From positions 1,150,737-1,214,736 of the forward strand of contig NZ_JAGHKP010000002.1 in the NCBI RefSeq assembly GCF_017742215.1: a stretch of DNA of 64,000 nt, read 5' to 3'. Under the pieces are notes generated by a model. The model worked only from the letters and a program-made list of their open reading frames with translations. It had not been told where the DNA came from and did not search any database. The DNA comes from Chitinophaga chungangae (GTDB taxonomy: Bacteria; Bacteroidota; Bacteroidia; Chitinophagales; Chitinophagaceae). Of this stretch, positions 25,933 to 34,450 are shown piece by piece (position 1 is the first letter of the stretch; every line of letters starts with the position of its first letter). The translations under genes were made by a program, and so were the position numbers.

Positions 25933-26922
25933 ATGGAATACAGAAGATTAGGAAAATCGGGCCTGCAGCTCAGCGTACTGTCCTTCGGCAGCTGGGTGAC
26001 CTTTCACGGGCAGGTAGACGATAGTTTGTCAGACCGCCTGATGGGCCTTGCCTACGACAGCGGCATCAACTTCTTCGACAACGCGGAGATCTACGCCCTG
26101 GGCGAATCCGAAAAGATGATGGGAAGGGTGTTGAAACGGAAGAACTGGGACCGTACGTCGTACACCGTGTCCAGCAAAGCCTACTTCGGCTGGAGAGGCG
26201 CGAACAACAAGCCCAACCAGACCGGCCTGAGCCGCAAACACCTGGTAGAAGCCTGCCACGAAGCCCTGCAGCGTATGCAGCTCGATTATCTCGACCTGTT
26301 CTATTGCCACCGGCCAGACAGGAACGTGCCCATCGAAGAAGTGGTGTGGACCATGACCAACCTGATACAGCAGGGAAAAATATTGTACTGGGGAACTTCC
26401 GAATGGACGGCCGCGGAGATCATGCACGCGCATATGATCGCCCGCCAGTACAACCTGATCGGCCCCGTGGTGGAACAGCCCGAATACAACCTGTTCCGCC
26501 GCGAAAAAGTGGAAGTGGAATATGCACAGATCTACAAAAACGAAGGTTTGGGCACTACCATCTTCAGCCCGCTGGCTTCCGGTATATTGACCGGGAAATA
26601 CAACAAAGGCGTGCCGGAAGGCTCCCGTTTAAGCCTGGAAGGGTACGAATGGCTGCGCAATCGCAACCTGCTCGACGAAAACCTGGCGAAGGTAGCGCTG
26701 CTGCAAACGGTGGCGGACCAGCTGGGCACAAGCCTCGCCGTTCTGGCCGTGGCCTGGTGCATTGCCAACCCGAACGTAACCAGCGCGATCCTCGGGGCTA
26801 CGAAAGAAGAGCAGCTGAAAGAAACGCTGAAAGCGCTGGAAGTATATCCGAAACTCACGAAAGAGCTCATGCACGAGATCGATACCATCATGGGGACAGC
26901 GCCTAAAGTACCAACTCACTAA
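25933..26922 (+). CDS. Aldo/keto reductase, Kv-beta-like
   Basis: An NADPH-dependent oxidoreductase of the aldo/keto reductase superfamily, closest in layout to the potassium-channel beta subunit group (AKR6). The catalytic tetrad is visible: Asp and Tyr in FFDNAEIYALGESE (near 50), Lys in SSKAYFGW (near 82) and His in YCHRPD (near 122). The start block MEYRRLGKSGLQLSVLSFG is typical; an ATG six bases upstream (25927) is also in frame. A near-consensus -7 box (TATTTTTA) lies at 25901-25908. The physiological substrate is unknown. Confidence 0.9.
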   Translation: MEYRRLGKSGLQLSVLSFGSWVTFHGQVDDSLSDRLMGLAYDSGINFFDNAEIYALGESEKMMGRVLKRKNWDRTSYTVSSKAYFGWRGANNKPNQTGLSRKHLVEACHEALQRMQLDYLDLFYCHRPDRNVPIEEVVWTMTNLIQQGKILYWGTSEWTAAEIMHAHMIARQYNLIGPVVEQPEYNLFRREKVEVEYAQIYKNEGLGTTIFSPLASGILTGKYNKGVPEGSRLSLEGYEWLRNRNLLDENLAKVALLQTVADQLGTSLAVLAVAWCIANPNVTSAILGATKEEQLKETLKALEVYPKLTKELMHEIDTIMGTAPKVPTH

Positions 26923-27013
26923 CAGGGTGAACTGATATTGGTTAATTTCTTGTTAACATACGATATTTCGATACGTTCACGAGACAAAACCTTCCTTTTA
27001 CGAAAACCAGGTT

Positions 27014-27041
27014 TTGAGTGTGACCCGCAATCATATCTTTG
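27014..27041 (+). promoter_or_regulatory. Promoter of small RNA element copy A
   Basis: TTG at 27014-27016, a 17-bp gap, then TATCTTTG at 27034-27041: a full Bacteroidota -33/-7 pair. The conserved RNA element starts 5 bp after the -7 box. Confidence 0.65.
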
Positions 27042-27045
27042 TATC

Positions 27046-27108
27046 GGTTTTTCATAGGATATGGTTAAAAATATTTGAGGGCGGTATTCTTACCGCCCTA
27101 TATTTTTT
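27046..27108 (+). ncRNA. Repeated small RNA element, copy A
   Basis: The unit begins GGTTTTTCATAGGATATGG and continues TTAAAA. An intrinsic terminator follows: stem GGGCGGT/ACCGCCC (27079-27085 with 27092-27098), hexaloop ATTCTT, then a T-rich tail. With the promoter 5 bp upstream it looks like a complete transcript of about 63 nt. CATA and TATG inside the conserved part can form a small hairpin with a GGA loop. It lies 113 bp upstream of csaA on the same strand, so it could alternatively act as an attenuated leader. No coding function is likely: the ATG in GATATGG opens only five codons. Confidence 0.7.
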
Positions 27109-27220
27109 CTCTCCACTCAACGCTGACGTATCCTTTACATCCCTTTTACCGCCTTTTCCACCTTTTCACCGGTTCCATTTTCCGCAAACCGCTTAATTTC
27201 CGTTCCAAAACTTCATACGA

Positions 27221-27559
27221 ATGGAAACGATCACCTGGAATGATTTTGAAAAAGTACAGATCCGCGTGGGAACGGTATTGAAAGCGGTGAATTTTGAAAA
27301 AGCGAAAAATCCCGCTTACCAGCTCGAAATCGACTTTGGCCCGGAACTGGGTGTCAAACGTTCGTCTGCCCAAATCACGCGTTTATATCAGCCGGAAGAA
27401 CTGGCCGGGAGGCAGGTAGTGGCCGTGGTGAACTTCCCCGTGAAACAGATCGCTAATTTTTTCTCCGAATGCCTGGTGCTGGGCGTAGTGGGAGACGATC
27501 AGCAAATAGTGCTGCTGCAGCCGGACCGCCCCGTGAAAAACGGCCATAGGATTGCATAG
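27221..27559 (+). CDS. csaA: tRNA-binding domain protein, CsaA-like
   Basis: A 112-residue stand-alone tRNA-binding (EMAP II/CsaA) domain. The segment VQIRVGTVLKAVNFEKAKNP and the later SSAQITRLYQPEEL and VVAVVNFPVKQIANF are typical of CsaA, a dimeric protein described as export-related chaperone and tRNA binder. The true role in this phylum is not known. It follows small RNA element copy A, with no clear promoter of its own in the gap. Confidence 0.9.
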   Translation: METITWNDFEKVQIRVGTVLKAVNFEKAKNPAYQLEIDFGPELGVKRSSAQITRLYQPEELAGRQVVAVVNFPVKQIANFFSECLVLGVVGDDQQIVLLQPDRPVKNGHRIA

Positions 27560-27656
27560 GGCTAAATAATTTAATTTAAAATTAATCATAATCTATTTGC
27601 AAAAACACCGATTTCCTGACTTCACGAACAAAAACGCTACGTTCACGGAAATAGAC

Positions 27657-27686
27657 TTGCAATGGAAAGTTCCCGCCTTATCTTTG
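27657..27686 (+). promoter_or_regulatory. Promoter of small RNA element copy B
   Basis: TTG at 27657-27659, a 19-bp gap, then TATCTTTG at 27679-27686, again a full consensus pair. The -7 box is identical to that of copy A although the surrounding sequence differs. Confidence 0.65.
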
Positions 27687-27691
27687 ACTTA

Positions 27692-27750
27692 GGTTTTTCA
27701 TAGGATATGGTTAAAATTATTACAAAGGCGGTATTCTTATCGCCTTTTTT
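27692..27750 (+). ncRNA. Repeated small RNA element, copy B
   Basis: The same conserved 5' sequence as copy A is followed by a 9-bp terminator stem (27724-27732 with 27739-27747) with the hexaloop ATTCTT and a T-run. The stem includes a G-U pair where copy A has G-C. No plus-strand gene follows; the next gene, the DPP IV peptidase, is on the opposite strand. This copy therefore looks like a free-standing transcript of about 59 nt. Confidence 0.72.
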
Positions 27751-27925
27751 AATTCCCTTCCCCCGATATTGTTGTTACTCCCCTCATATTTCCCATATTA
27801 TAATTTTATTTGTGATGATTTGCGCTGCAGAACAGGATTTGCAGCAAATGAGCTTTCTCGCCAATCGTTCAAGGCGGTTTTCTTTACGTTAACTGGAAAA
27901 AATATAGCGTTCGCTAGTTTGGATA
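27751..27925. other. AT-rich spacer between small RNA copies B and C
   Basis: About 175 bp with no gene I can support. Short open frames cross it but have no family resemblance. With elements B and C it forms the 530-bp gene-free stretch between csaA and the peptidase gene. Confidence 0.5.
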
Positions 27926-27955
27926 TTGGACTTGTTTCTAAATTATGGAAATTTG
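27926..27955 (+). promoter_or_regulatory. Promoter of small RNA element copy C
   Basis: TTG at 27926-27928, a 19-bp gap, then GAAATTTG at 27948-27955, one base off the -7 consensus. Confidence 0.5.
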
Positions 27956-27960
27956 TAACA

Positions 27961-28021
27961 GGTTTTTCAATAAAGATATGGTTAAAATTTTTCGGGGCTG
28001 TATTCTTGCAGCCCTGTTTTT
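27961..28021 (+). ncRNA. Repeated small RNA element, copy C (divergent)
   Basis: The element begins GGTTTTTCAATAAAGATATG, that is, with AATAAA where the other copies have TAG, and continues GGTTAAAA. The terminator stem is GGGCTGT/GCAGCCC (27995-28001 with 28008-28014). Its CTG/CAG pairs replace the CGG/CCG of copy A, a compensatory change, while the hexaloop ATTCTT is unchanged. It faces the 3' end of the DPP IV peptidase gene, whose own terminator follows at 28039. Confidence 0.68.
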
Positions 28022-28038
28022 TTGCCCCTACCTCATTA

Positions 28039-28068
28039 AAAAGGCCCGGAGATGTCTCCGGGCCTTTT
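28039..28068 (-). terminator. Terminator of the DPP IV-type peptidase gene
   Basis: A perfect 14-bp inverted repeat (AAAAGGCCCGGAGA and TCTCCGGGCCTTTT) lies 22 bp beyond the stop. It can work on both strands, so it may also back up small RNA copy C. Confidence 0.8.
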
Positions 28069-28089
28069 CGTTTTATATCGGCGAATAAC

Positions 28090-30225
28090 TTAGTTCGTGC
28101 CTTTGAAATAATCGGGCAGGGGCTTTTGTAACAGGTTCGCGTATACGAAACGGTAGCCTTCGTTGCGGGAATGCGCCGCTTTTTTGCCGCCCCATCCATG
28201 GCGTTCGCCGGGGTAAAGCATCAGTTCGAAATGTTTGCCCAGGTCTTCGAACAGGTTTACCAGCTGGATCGTGTTCTGCAGGTGCACGTTGTCGTCCATC
28301 GTGCCATGAACGATCCGCAGCAGCCCTTTGTATTTATCCGCGTGCGTGAGCACGGAAGTGATCTTGTAACCTTCGGGATTGTCTTTCGGCAGGTCCATGA
28401 AACGTTCGGTGTAATGACTGTCGTACAGCTGCCAGTCCGTTACAGAAAAGTTCGCCATGCCATGGGTGAACACATCGGCGCCGTAGGTAAGGGCCATGCA
28501 GGTCATGTACCCGCCGAAGCTGCCGCCGGTAATGCCCATGCGGCTGGCGTCCACGCCCGGCTGGGTGCCGAGCCATTTCGCGGCGTCCATGTAATCTTCG
28601 ATCTCATATTTGCCGAGCTGGCGGTGAATGTAATTCATGCCCATCTTACCGAGGTGCCCCGCTGCGCGGTTGTCTATCGCCACCTGGATGAGCCCTTCCA
28701 GCGCATACCATTGCGAAGACAGGCTCGTGCGCCAGGTATCGTAAACGGTGCCCGCGTCCGGACCGCCGTAGATGCTGATCAGCACGGGATATTTTTTACC
28801 CGGCTCCATGTGCAGCGGCCAGATGATGGTAAGCGGCAGCGTCAGCCCGTCGCGGGTTTTGTAGGTTTTTAGTTCGGTGGGGGCGAGTTTATAGGTGTTG
28901 AAAGTTTCGCCGCGGGAATTGCCCAGCTCGCGGATCACCTTTCCTTTTTCGTTCAGCAGCGCCATGCGCGGGGGCGTATTGAGGTTGCTGTAGGTGGTCA
29001 CGAAATATTCGCCGGTGGGGCTCAGCTTCACGTCGTGCGAAAATTCGCCGAAAGTGAGGCGTTGCGGCTCTCCGCCTTTCAGATCGGCTTTGTACAGGTC
29101 GAAGCGGGTGGATGCTTCTTTGCGGGCGGTGAAATAAACGGCTTGTTTCTTTTCGTCGATCAGCAGCACTTCGCGCACGCGCCAGTTGCCGCTGGTGAGC
29201 TGCTGCTTCAGGCTGCCGTCCATATTGTGCAGGTACAGGTGGTCCCAGCCGGAGAGATCGCTTTTTACGATAAAACCTTTATTGTTCTGCAGGAAATAAA
29301 TATCGGTGAACCAGTCGATCCAGGTTTTTTGTTTTTCGTTGTACAGCGCTTTTTTAGCGCCGGTTTGCGGGTCGATGGCGTAGATGATGAGATTGTTCTG
29401 CTCGCGCGGCATCCATTGCGCCCAGAGTGCGCTGCCATCGGGGCTCCAGAAGGGCTGGCCGAAATACTGGTCGTCTTTTTCGTTGAAGTCCGCCCAGGTG
29501 ATCTTCCCACCCGTAACGGGCACCACGGCCAGTTTTACTTCGGGGTTGGTATCGCCGGCCTTGGGGTAGCGCGTGTTTTCGAGAAAACCGTGCTGGCCTG
29601 CTTCGCTGTAGATCGGGAATACCGGCACTTTGGAATCGTCGAAGCGCATAAAAGCGATCCTTTTACTGTCCGGGCTCCACCAGAAGGCGCGGTAGCGGCT
29701 CGGGCGGCCGAGGATCTCTTCGTAATACACCCAGGAGGCCCAGCCGTTGTAGATCACGTCAGACCCGTCGGTGGTGTATTGTATTTCTTTTTTGGTGGCT
29801 ACTTCCACTGCAAACAGGTTGTTGTTGCGGGTAAAGGCCACATATTTTTCGTCGGGTGAAAGGGTGGGGTTCTTTTCCGCCGTTTCGCTGTTGGTCAGCC
29901 TGATCTCTTCCCCGCCGTTGGGCATTTGCACGTACACGTCGTTCCCTTTCATGCTTACGGTGGCGCCGGTAGCGGGCGGCGGCGTGTAAGGGGCGGTGTT
30001 GCCCGTTTTTACGTCCACGCTCAAAGCTTTGCCCTGGCGGTATTCAATGTAATGATCTTTGTTGGCCCAGCCTCTAACGATAGGCAAAGGATCGGTGAGC
30101 GATATGGGATTGGAAAAAATCTTGTCGAAATCCAGTTCCTTTTTTTCCTGTGCTCCCGCCGGCAGGGCAGCCAGCATAGTTAACCCGGCAATCCACGCCG
30201 GCAGCGATTGTTGAATGCTTCTCAT
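28090..30225 (-). CDS. S9 family dipeptidyl peptidase IV-like serine peptidase
   Basis: A secreted prolyl-type peptidase of about 711 residues. An N-terminal signal peptide is seen in the stretch ending LAALPAGAQ. Next comes a beta-propeller (DPPIV_N) with repeated WSPDG-like strands, then an alpha/beta hydrolase domain. The catalytic Ser lies in GITGGSFGGYMTC, the Asp in GTMDDNVHLQ and the His in GERHGWGG. It would cleave X-Pro or related dipeptides in the periplasm. The open frame extends to 30270, but the ATG at 30225 (MRSIQQSLPAW) directly precedes the signal peptide. The long plus-strand frames opposite it are shadows. Confidence 0.92.
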   Translation of the reverse strand: MRSIQQSLPAWIAGLTMLAALPAGAQEKKELDFDKIFSNPISLTDPLPIVRGWANKDHYIEYRQGKALSVDVKTGNTAPYTPPPATGATVSMKGNDVYVQMPNGGEEIRLTNSETAEKNPTLSPDEKYVAFTRNNNLFAVEVATKKEIQYTTDGSDVIYNGWASWVYYEEILGRPSRYRAFWWSPDSKRIAFMRFDDSKVPVFPIYSEAGQHGFLENTRYPKAGDTNPEVKLAVVPVTGGKITWADFNEKDDQYFGQPFWSPDGSALWAQWMPREQNNLIIYAIDPQTGAKKALYNEKQKTWIDWFTDIYFLQNNKGFIVKSDLSGWDHLYLHNMDGSLKQQLTSGNWRVREVLLIDEKKQAVYFTARKEASTRFDLYKADLKGGEPQRLTFGEFSHDVKLSPTGEYFVTTYSNLNTPPRMALLNEKGKVIRELGNSRGETFNTYKLAPTELKTYKTRDGLTLPLTIIWPLHMEPGKKYPVLISIYGGPDAGTVYDTWRTSLSSQWYALEGLIQVAIDNRAAGHLGKMGMNYIHRQLGKYEIEDYMDAAKWLGTQPGVDASRMGITGGSFGGYMTCMALTYGADVFTHGMANFSVTDWQLYDSHYTERFMDLPKDNPEGYKITSVLTHADKYKGLLRIVHGTMDDNVHLQNTIQLVNLFEDLGKHFELMLYPGERHGWGGKKAAHSRNEGYRFVYANLLQKPLPDYFKGTN

Positions 30226-30413
30226 AATTAACAGGTTGATGAACATGCGGGTATTTCCGCCGCAAGGCAACGAAAATAAAGATCAAATATCAAATTCAAC
30301 AATGAAATATACCAGCGGCAATGGTTTTAACCGGATATACAGAGGAATATGCCGGTTATAGGCTAAAAGCCGCGTTCCGTGAAATGCAGTATGCGGGCGA
30401 TGCAAAAGCAGCC

Positions 30414-30489
30414 TACTTTAGAAGTGGTTTTTCATAGGATATGGTCGAAATTTAAGGGGGCGGTGAAATCTTTCACTGCCCTGTTTTTT
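30414..30489 (+). ncRNA. Repeated small RNA element, copy D, with its -7 box
   Basis: The -7 box TACTTTAG (30414-30421) has one mismatch and no clear -33 partner. The element starts at 30426 with GGTTTTTCATAGGATATGG, then TCGAAA in place of TTAAAA. The terminator stem is the longest of the family: about 9 bp (30458-30466 with 30473-30481, one G-U) with the hexaloop AATCTT instead of ATTCTT, then eight Ts. It lies between two minus-strand genes, so it does not lead into any plus-strand gene. Confidence 0.68.
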
Positions 30490-30861
30490 TTATAATTCCC
30501 TGATCCGGTGCCGCACATTCCCGATCACAACGGAGGCGGCCAGCAGCCCCAGGTCTTTCAGGATGTTGAACGGAGCATAAACATTCCCTTTGTTCAGCGC
30601 CGGGATATGTATCACCACGATAAATATCAGCAGCATCAGCGCCAGCAGGTAACAGGCCGGCCGCGTCCATTTGCCCCATATCATGGAAATACCCGCCAGT
30701 ATCATGCAGGCGCCGGTAAAATAGATCCAGAAAGTGCCCCCCGGCACGGTGGAGGCCATAGACGCCAGGGTATCCGCATTCACGAGGTGGTTGATGCCGA
30801 AATAAAGCCATACCAGGGCGAATAACACCACGGCGGCGAACGTAGGGACCTTTATTTTCAT
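30490..30861 (-). CDS. DoxX-like membrane protein
   Basis: A 123-residue protein with four hydrophobic helices and a basic C-terminus (RHRIREL). The layout and the segments LVWLYFGINHLVN and YFTGACMILAGISMIWG fit the DoxX/DoxD-like family, whose general role is unclear. It is a single gene whose 3' end abuts small RNA copy D. Confidence 0.7.
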   Translation of the reverse strand: MKIKVPTFAAVVLFALVWLYFGINHLVNADTLASMASTVPGGTFWIYFTGACMILAGISMIWGKWTRPACYLLALMLLIFIVVIHIPALNKGNVYAPFNILKDLGLLAASVVIGNVRHRIREL

Positions 30862-31003
30862 GGGATGAAGGTTTTTAACAAAAACGGGAGAAAGCCCGTT
30901 TTGTTCGCCGGTGACGTAAAGCGATTTACTACGGTGAGAACGCTTTTACCCTACTAAAGCCCTATCAATGCAGTTTTTTTATTATAGAGCCGTTCCATAA
31001 AAA

Positions 31004-31029
31004 AAGCGCCTCGCGGGTGCAGGGCGCCT
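31004..31029 (-). terminator. Terminator of lysS
   Basis: On the minus strand AGGCGCC pairs with GGCGCTT (one G-U) around a 12-nt loop and is followed by a run of Ts. It lies 23 bp beyond the lysS stop. Confidence 0.7.
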
Positions 31030-31051
31030 TCGATCTGTTAAAAATTTGACT

Positions 31052-32590
31052 TTAATCGGCTATCACGGGCTTTTCGGGCCGCATTTGCGGGAAAAACAGC
31101 ACGTCCTGGATGCTCGGCTGGTTCGTCATCAGCATGGTAAGCCGGTCTATGCCGATACCGATGCCCGAGGTGGGCGGCATGCCATATTCCAATGCGCGGA
31201 GGAAGTCCTGGTCGATGTACATGGCCTCGTCGTCGCCGCGGGCCATCAGTTCCACCTGGTCTTCAAAACGCTGGCGCTGGTCGATCGGGTCGTTCAGCTC
31301 GGAGTAGGCGTTGGCGATCTCCTTGCCGTTTACGATCAGCTCAAAACGTTCCACCACGCCGGGTTTGTGGCGGTGTTTTTTGGTCAGCGGGCTCATTTCT
31401 ACGGGATAGTCGATAATGAAGGTGGGCTGCACGTAATGGTGCTCGCATTTTTCACCGAAGATCTCGTCGATCAGTTTGCCTTTGCCGGAGCTGGCTTCCA
31501 CGTGGATGTTCAGCTGTTTGCAAACATCGCGCAGCTGGGTTTCGTCCATGTTGGAAATATCGAAACCGGTATGTTCTTTAATGGCATCGTACATGCTTAC
31601 GCGGCGGTACGGCGCTTTGAAGTCGATCTCTTTATCGCCCGCGGTCACTTTGGTGGAGCCGTTCACGTTAACGGCCACTTTTTCGAGCAGGGCTTCGGTG
31701 GTGGCCATCATCCAGTTGTAATCTTTGTACGCGGCGTACATTTCCATTACGGTGAACTCGGGGTTGTGCGTACGGTCCATGCCTTCGTTTCGGAAGTCTT
31801 TCGCGAACTCGTACACGCCTTCAAACCCGCCCACGATCAGCCTTTTCAGGTACAGTTCGTTGGCGATGCGCAGGTAAAGCGGCATGTCGAGCGCATTGTG
31901 ATGGGTGATGAAGGGCCGCGCCGCTGCGCCGCCGGGAATAGCCTGCAGGATGGGCGTTTCCACTTCGAGGTAACCCAATTCGTTATAAAAGTCCCGCATG
32001 GTTTGCATCAGGCGGGTGCGTTTGATGAATACTTCTTTCAGCTGCGGGTTGATCACCAGGTCCGCATACCGCTGGCGGTATTTGAATTCGGGATCGGTCA
32101 CTTCGTCGAAGTTTTCCCCGTCTTTCGTTTTCACCACCGGCAGCGGGCGCAGGGCTTTTGCCAGCACGGTCAGCTCTTTTACGTGTACGGAGGTTTCACC
32201 CGTTTTGGTAACAAAAGCATATCCTTTCACGCCGATAAAATCGCCGATATCGGTGAGTTTTTTCCAAACCTGGTCGTAGAGGGATTTATCTTCGCCGGGG
32301 CAGATGTCGTCCCGTTTTATATAAAGCTGAATTCTACCCTTGCTGTCCTGCAATACGGCAAAGTTCGCCTTGCCCATGTCTCTTGTGCTCATGATACGGC
32401 CGGCCAGGCATACGTCCTGGTACTGGTCTTTCGTTTCTTCCGAATAGCCGGCCTTGATATCCGTGGAATATGCGTTCACGGGATATTCGGGGGCCGGGTA
32501 AGGGTCTATGCCCAGGCTTTGCAATTCCTTCAGCTTGTCCCGGCGGATAATTTCCTGTTCCGAGAGCTGTTGTTGGGTAGTTACGCTCAT
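31052..32590 (-). CDS. lysS: Lysine--tRNA ligase (class II)
   Basis: LysRS charges tRNA-Lys. The 512-residue sequence has an N-terminal OB-fold anticodon-binding domain (about 60-160) and the class II catalytic core: motif 2 in FRNEGMDRTHNPEFTVMEMY (near 270) and motif 3 in GIGIGIDRLTMLM (near 485). The length is normal for a bacterial LysRS. It is a single gene with its own terminator. The 518-codon plus-strand frame opposite it has no family features and is a shadow. Confidence 0.96.
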   Translation of the reverse strand: MSVTTQQQLSEQEIIRRDKLKELQSLGIDPYPAPEYPVNAYSTDIKAGYSEETKDQYQDVCLAGRIMSTRDMGKANFAVLQDSKGRIQLYIKRDDICPGEDKSLYDQVWKKLTDIGDFIGVKGYAFVTKTGETSVHVKELTVLAKALRPLPVVKTKDGENFDEVTDPEFKYRQRYADLVINPQLKEVFIKRTRLMQTMRDFYNELGYLEVETPILQAIPGGAAARPFITHHNALDMPLYLRIANELYLKRLIVGGFEGVYEFAKDFRNEGMDRTHNPEFTVMEMYAAYKDYNWMMATTEALLEKVAVNVNGSTKVTAGDKEIDFKAPYRRVSMYDAIKEHTGFDISNMDETQLRDVCKQLNIHVEASSGKGKLIDEIFGEKCEHHYVQPTFIIDYPVEMSPLTKKHRHKPGVVERFELIVNGKEIANAYSELNDPIDQRQRFEDQVELMARGDDEAMYIDQDFLRALEYGMPPTSGIGIGIDRLTMLMTNQPSIQDVLFFPQMRPEKPVIAD

Positions 32591-32792
32591 TTTTGTGATT
32601 AAATACTGGTTTTAAGGAAGTGCATGCACTTCCTGTACTGAATGGAACGCAAAAATAGAGGTTTTCGGGCGGATTTGCTCATGTGCCGGACCGTACCGCT
32701 TATTGCAGGTTTTTCTAATTTATTTATTACTTTCTTCCAACGATTGGTGCGGTTATTGTGTAACTTTAGGATGATTAAAAAAACCTTCCGTC

Positions 32793-33620
32793 ATGAAAAC
32801 CATCATTGTACCAACGGACTTTTCAGAAACAGCATATAACGCGGCCCGCTACGCGATCGGGCTGGCTGGGCAAACGGGGGCAACCAGGGTGATCCTTTAC
32901 CATGCTTACGAGCTCATCGTTCCCATTCCCGACCTGCCTACCGCCGTGCCGATGGTGAATATGGAAGACCTCCGCGAATCCAGCCTCGAAGGCCTCCGGC
33001 GCATGCAAACGGAACTGGCGCCCATGGTGCCTTCCGGCGTACGGCTGGACATGCGGGCCGATAATCATCTTCTCGCCGCCAATATCGACCAGGTATGCCG
33101 CGAAGAACTGGCGGACATTATCGTGATGGGCATCACCGGCGGCAGCCAGCTCGAAGAGATACTGGTAGGTTCCAATACGGTAGACGTGGTAAAATCTTCC
33201 GCTTACCCCGTAATCGTAGTGCCTACCAAAGCCGCTTTCAGGCCCATCCGCAAGATCGTGTTCGCCTGCGACCTCCGCAAAGTGGCTAAAACCACCCGCC
33301 GTGAGCCGCTCCTGAAAATACTCGACGAGTTCAAACCCGAACTGCATGTCGTGAACATTCAAAAAGAAGGAAAAGAAAATATACATCCTGAAGAAAACCA
33401 GGAGCTGGACAACATGTTGCATAACTACAACCCGCAATATCATTTCATCGACCGGCCCAACATCGCGGATGCCATCACAGGGTTTGCGGAAGAACAATAT
33501 GCGGACCTGCTGCTGATCATTCCGAAAAAACATGGTATTTTCGACAGCATATTCAAAAGAGGACATACATCCAGGATCGCATTCCAGACGAATGTGCCTT
33601 TGTTGTCCATCCACGAATAA
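32793..33620 (+). CDS. Tandem-domain universal stress protein
   Basis: A 275-residue protein with two UspA domains. The first is complete: KTIIVPTDFSETAYNAARYA at the N-terminus and MGITGGSQLEEILVGSNT, near the ATP-binding glycine motif, around residue 110. The second (about 150-275) keeps the fold but has a degenerate nucleotide motif, LIIPKKHGIFDSIFKRGHTS. Such proteins respond to energy or redox stress. A near-consensus -7 box (TAACTTTA) lies at 32761-32768, 25 bp before the start. Confidence 0.88.
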   Translation: MKTIIVPTDFSETAYNAARYAIGLAGQTGATRVILYHAYELIVPIPDLPTAVPMVNMEDLRESSLEGLRRMQTELAPMVPSGVRLDMRADNHLLAANIDQVCREELADIIVMGITGGSQLEEILVGSNTVDVVKSSAYPVIVVPTKAAFRPIRKIVFACDLRKVAKTTRREPLLKILDEFKPELHVVNIQKEGKENIHPEENQELDNMLHNYNPQYHFIDRPNIADAITGFAEEQYADLLLIIPKKHGIFDSIFKRGHTSRIAFQTNVPLLSIHE

Positions 33621-33644
33621 ACACCTATATCAATTTTAGAAGCT

Positions 33645-34376
33645 ATGCTTAAAAGAACATTACTATTGGCGGCGGGCGTATTGTGTCTCGCCATTTCATC
33701 CGAGGCGCAGATCCTCAAAAAAGCGCAGGGCCTGTTAAATTCCGCCGGCGGCGGCACCGGTTCCGTTACCGAAGGGGAAGCGGGCATGGGCATCAAGGAA
33801 GCGCTGGAAAAAGGCGTGAGCGCCGGTATTTCGCTGCTCAACAAAGAGAACGGTTTTTTTGGCAACGATCTGTATAAAGTATTGCTGCCGCCCGATGCGC
33901 TGAAGGCGGAGAAAACGCTGCGCAGCATCGGTCTTGGCGGAGAGGTGGACAAAGCCATCCTGCAGATCAACCGCGCCGCGGAAGAGGCCGTCGGTTTTGC
34001 CAAACCGATCTTTGTGAACGCCATCAAACAAATGACCATCACCGATGCGCTCAACCTGCTCCGCGGCGGGGAACGTTCCGCAACGGATTATTTCCAGTCG
34101 AAAACGACCGCTTCGCTCACGGAAGCGTTTTCGCCGGTGATAGACAGCGCGCTGAACCGCACTTCCGCCACTAAATATTACAGCACCATCGTAACCAAAT
34201 ACAACGAGCTGCCCATCGCTTTCAACAAAGTGAATCCCGATCTGAAAGGGTATGTTACGGAAAGAGCGATCAAAGCCCTGTTCGACCAGATCGCGAAGGA
34301 AGAGCTGGCCATCCGCCAGAATCCTGGCGCGCGCACTACTGAGCTGCTGAAAAAAGTGTTTGGCGGGAAAAGCTGA
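33645..34376 (+). CDS. DUF4197 secreted protein
   Basis: A 243-residue protein with a signal peptide (about 1-22, cleaved near SSEAQ) and a mostly helical DUF4197 domain. Family-like segments are GIKEALEKGVSAGISLLN and ATDYFQSKTTASLTEAFSPV. The family is periplasmic and of unknown function. It lies 24 bp after the universal stress gene, so the two are probably one transcript, ended by the hairpin at 34404. Confidence 0.85.
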   Translation: MLKRTLLLAAGVLCLAISSEAQILKKAQGLLNSAGGGTGSVTEGEAGMGIKEALEKGVSAGISLLNKENGFFGNDLYKVLLPPDALKAEKTLRSIGLGGEVDKAILQINRAAEEAVGFAKPIFVNAIKQMTITDALNLLRGGERSATDYFQSKTTASLTEAFSPVIDSALNRTSATKYYSTIVTKYNELPIAFNKVNPDLKGYVTERAIKALFDQIAKEELAIRQNPGARTTELLKKVFGGKS

Positions 34377-34403
34377 TCAACTCAAAAATATTGACGGATT
34401 ATA

Positions 34404-34434
34404 GGCTGCTCCCCACCGGGAGCGGCCTTTTTTG
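34404..34434 (+). terminator. Terminator after the DUF4197 gene
   Basis: GGCTGCTCCC pairs with GGGAGCGGCC (one G-U) around a 4-nt loop and is followed by a T-run. Confidence 0.78.
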
Positions 34435-34450
34435 GGTTGTATGCAGGAGA

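Noticed and set aside
27707..28131. Small open frames over small RNA copies B and C
   Set aside because: They start at the ATG inside the conserved RNA sequence, but the reading frame after it differs or stops early in the copies (five codons in A, four in D). So the conservation is not coding.
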